Assembly (NCBI GenBank): GCA_030272155.1
Contig: CP126206.1
Span: 1,116,001-1,180,000, forward strand
Source: Tetradesmus obliquus
Lineage: Eukaryota > Chlorophyta > Chlorophyceae > Sphaeropleales > Scenedesmaceae
Length of the DNA: 64,000 bases
Direction: 5' to 3'
Made by a program: the position numbers and the translations under genes. The notes beneath the pieces are model-generated. The model ran no database searches and was not told where the DNA came from. It saw only the letters and a program-made list of their open reading frames with translations. Positions 62,480 to 64,000 of the stretch are shown here, piece by piece; positions within the stretch are counted from its first letter, which is position 1, and each line of letters opens with the position of its first letter.

Positions 62480-63672
62480 ATTAATATTATGTTGACACGC
62501 TCTTGCTTGCAGACATGTGCCGGCTTCAGCTGCACTGCTCCCACAGTGCTCCGAAGCACTCTGCCACAGCTGAACCAAGGTCAACTGCCGACTGAAGAGC
62601 TGTGCTGCGTAAGTTGCCACTGCCCCTTCATCATCTTGCCGCTTGCATGCGTGAAGGCTGCACCAGGCTTCAAAAGAGGCTGTTTATCTGAAGTCAAGTC
62701 ACAGCTTGCTCAACAGCAAACCTTGTGTGGTTCAAGCCTGCCAGATGCTGCTGGTAGCGAACCAGTCTGCACAGTGCACGCTGTGCCGTCAGCTGCTCTT
62801 GCACAGCGGGCTGGGAAACTAAGTACTGCAAAAGAGAACATACAAATTTGTCACAGGCCCCGCCTGTACGCCACACAACATGCTTTTGCTGCATGTGCTG
62901 CTGCAGGTGTACCGGTCTCTTGCCACCTGTGGAGATGCTGACGGCCCAACGTTGACAGTTGCAGGCGCATTGGCCTGCTTGACTGGAGCGAATACAGCGT
63001 CCACCTCAACAGACATTGGCGGCAGGAGCCCAGCACAGGCCCAAGCCACATGCTGCACCACGGTAAGCAGGGTGACAAGAATGTTCCTACAGGCACACGT
63101 GCCACTGTACTCTGGAACAAAACAGAAACACCTGCAACAGCAACATGGCAGCGATCATAGCTCCAGATTTTGTTTTCATTGGCAGCGCTGTGCTGGGTTG
63201 CGGTTTTGATCTGATGTATATGATGAACTGATGTATATGTCATGCTTGCAGCCGGTTTGTGACGTTGCATGTGAGGACAGTGATCAAGCATTGCCCACAA
63301 GATGTGGCTGGCGCCAGAGAGCAACGCAGCGTCAGTCATACCAGTACCGTGCTTGAACAGCTGCTTGATGCTTTGAAGATAGCATTGCCAGTTTTGCATC
63401 ATTGGCTCAACATCAAAGCACCCATCTGTACCCATCTGTACCTGACTTGCATGTTGCATATTGCAGTGACATGACTTTGGCTAAGCTGCGCAATGGTGTG
63501 TTGAGGGTCACACTAATTGATGGTAGGTTGTTGCCTGTTGCTGCCTGCTGCTGCTGCTGTTTGTGTGTTGCTGCGACAGTCCTCTCTGTCGTGCGCCAGC
63601 TTCAACTGCCCACCGCCCACGGAGGTCAAAACTACGCAGACAGGGCCAACACTAAGCGCCGACTTGTGCTGC
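49906..63672 (+). CDS. Secreted cysteine-rich paralogue, 3' end outside window
   Basis: Exons: 49906-49990, 50781-50960, 53462-53617, 54024-54134, 54616-54666, 55165-55332, 55963-56166, 56385-56642, 57176-57318, 57597-57866, 58069-58125 (weak), 58189-58326, 58819-58953, 59401-59493, 59746-59838, 60270-60434, 60848-60934, 61328-61423, 61826-61981, 62513-62608, 62907-63062, 63580-63672. All phases agree over 997 codons and no stop is reached. Residues 1-23 look like a signal peptide (MRSLAHVAVVLLQLAG start). Exons 2-8 pair with exons 2-9 of the gene at 32999, with shared signatures such as GWY/GWQ-RCP-GEYR and LWTKGAGA-CC. After exon 10 the protein changes to short phase-0 modules ending Cys-Cys instead of PAN-like units. 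The donor of exon 1 (GTGTGG) is weak. It probably lies in the extracellular matrix, by inference. Confidence 0.78.
50538..50840 (+). repeat. Two decayed copies of the exon 2 acceptor side
   Basis: Intron 1 contains CTGCAG|AGCCG(C/T)TGCTGCG...AAGCCGCAGGCTGGCAC at 50538 and 50642, followed by the real exon 2 start at 50781. Each copy keeps the acceptor and the first ~50 coding bases but lacks a donor, so neither can be an exon on its own. They are partial tandem duplications of the intron-exon boundary. Confidence 0.75.
51118..51724 (+). other. Three extra copies of the exon 2 Cys module
   Basis: Copies of the module encoding VFDGTSGG-LCKFCKAS...DGSCG end at 51214, 51468 and 51724, each followed by GTGAG. 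The last two start after GCAG (51376 and 51632), are 93 bp long, lack stops and would be included in frame (phase 1 to phase 1), adding 31 residues each. The first copy has lost one G (AAGCTTCC for AAGGCTTCC) and is frameshifted. They could be cassette exons of the gene at 49906 or recent pseudo-exons. I left them out of the main model because the paralogue at 32999 has a single such exon. Confidence 0.6.
51776..53224. repeat. 69-unit 21-bp minisatellite in intron 2
   Basis: The unit is GTGGCCCGGCTGGGTGGTGC plus T, with only one common variant: position 8 is G (CCCGG) in 49 units and A (CCCAG) in 20. The last unit is degenerate (GGCTAGG). No frame on either strand has a stop, so long open frames appear on both strands, but the tract sits between exons 2 and 3 of the secreted gene with its own splice sites intact. 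The stretch is GC-rich with G-runs (GGG and GGTGG). Confidence 0.95.
53793..53856. repeat. Compound CCG/CAG microsatellite in intron 3
   Basis: A (CCG) run flanked by CAG runs lies within intron 3 of the secreted gene. No coding role is supported. Confidence 0.85.
53954..53998 (+). repeat. (CTG)15 tract near the exon 4 acceptor
   Basis: About 15 CTG units end 25 bp before the acceptor at 54023, where a polypyrimidine tract would normally lie. Confidence 0.9.
55090..55161 (+). repeat. (CTG)24 tract forming the exon 6 acceptor
   Basis: Twenty-four CTG units run directly into the CAG acceptor (55162-55164) of exon 6. The microsatellite itself is the whole 3' end of the intron. Confidence 0.92.
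55883..55945 (+). repeat. (CTG)21 tract near the exon 7 acceptor
   Basis: Twenty-one CTG units end 17 bp before the acceptor at 55962. Confidence 0.92.
56790..57115 (+). repeat. Partial duplicates of the exon 8 end and exon 9 start, with (CTG)17
   Basis: About 56826-56850 (GGCAGGGCCCAGCAGCAGCAGC then TGTGAGTA) copies the 3' end of exon 8. 57071-57115 copies the acceptor and first ~45 bases of exon 9 (57176). A (CTG)17 tract (56969-57019) lies between. The reading frame is open from 57071 through exon 9, so exon 9 might begin at 57071. Confidence 0.7.
57875..57937 (+). repeat. (CAG)21 tract just after the exon 10 donor
   Basis: The donor TCG|GTGAGTGG is followed at once by 21 CAG units. This is the opposite repeat strand to the tracts near acceptors in the same gene. 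Confidence 0.92.
58069..63672 (+). other. Tandem array of phase-0 Cys-Cys exon modules
   Basis: These exons of the secreted paralogue all begin and end in phase 0, and most end in Cys-Cys or Cys-Cys plus one or two residues. Short type (29-32 residues; 59401, 59746, 60848, 61328, 62513, 63580): S/T-C-x3-x-C-T/P-x-P/G-T core ending CC. Long type (45-55 residues; 58189, 58819, 60270, 61826, 62907): V-Y-x5-C-G/S-D start, mid Cys, and CC(K/I/T)(P/T) end. Short and long types alternate in the second half. A short-plus-long block is duplicated: 61328-61981 and 62513-63062 have 32- and 52-residue exons of equal length, with only about five base differences seen across the long exon. The array continues past 64000. 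I know no named domain that matches. Confidence 0.75.
62381..62490. repeat. Compound CTG/TGG/CTG/ATT microsatellite
   Basis: Runs of TGG, then CTG, then about 16 ATT units ending in AATATTAATATTAT lie in the intron just before the exon at 62513. It is simple sequence and the most AT-rich spot in this part of the window. Confidence 0.9.
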
Positions 63673-64000
63673 GTAAGTGAAGCCAGCAATACATTTGCAG
63701 TCGATCGTATGGTGTTCAACTGTGTGTCTGAGTGCTGCACTGCTGCTGGGAACAGCAAACCACTGTTGCAGCAGCCATGCTTGGCATACTTATGCGCACA
63801 GTATCAAGCTTATGACCAGATAGCCAAGATTCCTGACAATGCCTGGGCGATTCGCTGGCAATGCGAGCTGTGCACGTATTGTCTGCATCACAAAACATGC
63901 CGGCGGCGTCGCAGCGGCTGCCGCCAGCTTGCCACGCAAAACTTCAAACCCAAGCAGTCAGCTGGCCCGGTAGGCTGCATATCAAACCAGCATGTGCAGC

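Noticed and set aside
63252..63340. Possible exon beginning PVCDVACED after a TTGCAG acceptor
   Set aside because: No good donor follows and it lacks the Cys-Cys end typical of the array. It may be a decayed module.

Overview
This is eukaryotic nuclear DNA, most likely from a chlorophycean green alga. The evidence is many short exons with GTGAGT/GTAAGT donors and CAG acceptors, pervasive CTG/CAG tracts, polyGln/polyAla-rich regulatory protein, and secreted cysteine-rich multi-exon genes of a style common in that group. The lineage is inferred from style, not from a marker gene.

Layout. (1) 1-14905: a tandem array of about 1689-bp units, open at the left window edge, built from the 5' part of a Tc1/mariner-like transposon joined to an unrelated ~520-bp segment. 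(2) 15614-18617: the long copy of that transposon. Its transposase (minus strand) has a good spliceosomal intron model, and the intron is almost wholly occupied by a plus-strand ORF for a Vsr/DUF559-like PD-(D/E)XK nuclease. (3) 18690-21717: an AP2/ERF-like, glutamine/alanine-rich transcription factor gene starting about 70 bp after the transposon end. (4) 21.7-30.2 kb: gene-poor DNA with one minisatellite. (5) 30190-32905: a non-autonomous CACTA (EnSpm/CMC) transposon with 47-bp inverted ends and a 3-bp target duplication, ending 93 bp before the next start codon. (6) 32999-41961: a complete 15-exon gene for a 958-residue secreted cysteine-rich protein with ephrin-receptor-like/GCC modules and PAN/apple-like C-terminal modules. 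(7) 45605-48667: a second CACTA-type element (CACTG ends, GTA duplication). (8) 49906 to beyond the right edge: a tandem paralogue of the secreted gene. Its first half matches the upstream gene exon for exon. Its second half is an expanding array of phase-0 exons, most encoding a small module ending in Cys-Cys. Its introns hold duplicated exon pieces, a 69-unit 21-bp minisatellite that is open in all six frames, and long CTG tracts near splice acceptors.

The main themes are transposons next to two of the start codons, and gene growth by exon duplication. The best candidates for something undescribed are the nuclease ORF nested antisense in the transposase intron and the Cys-Cys exon-module array. 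All gene models were made by eye from splice consensus, reading-phase consistency and comparison between the two paralogues. No database search was possible.
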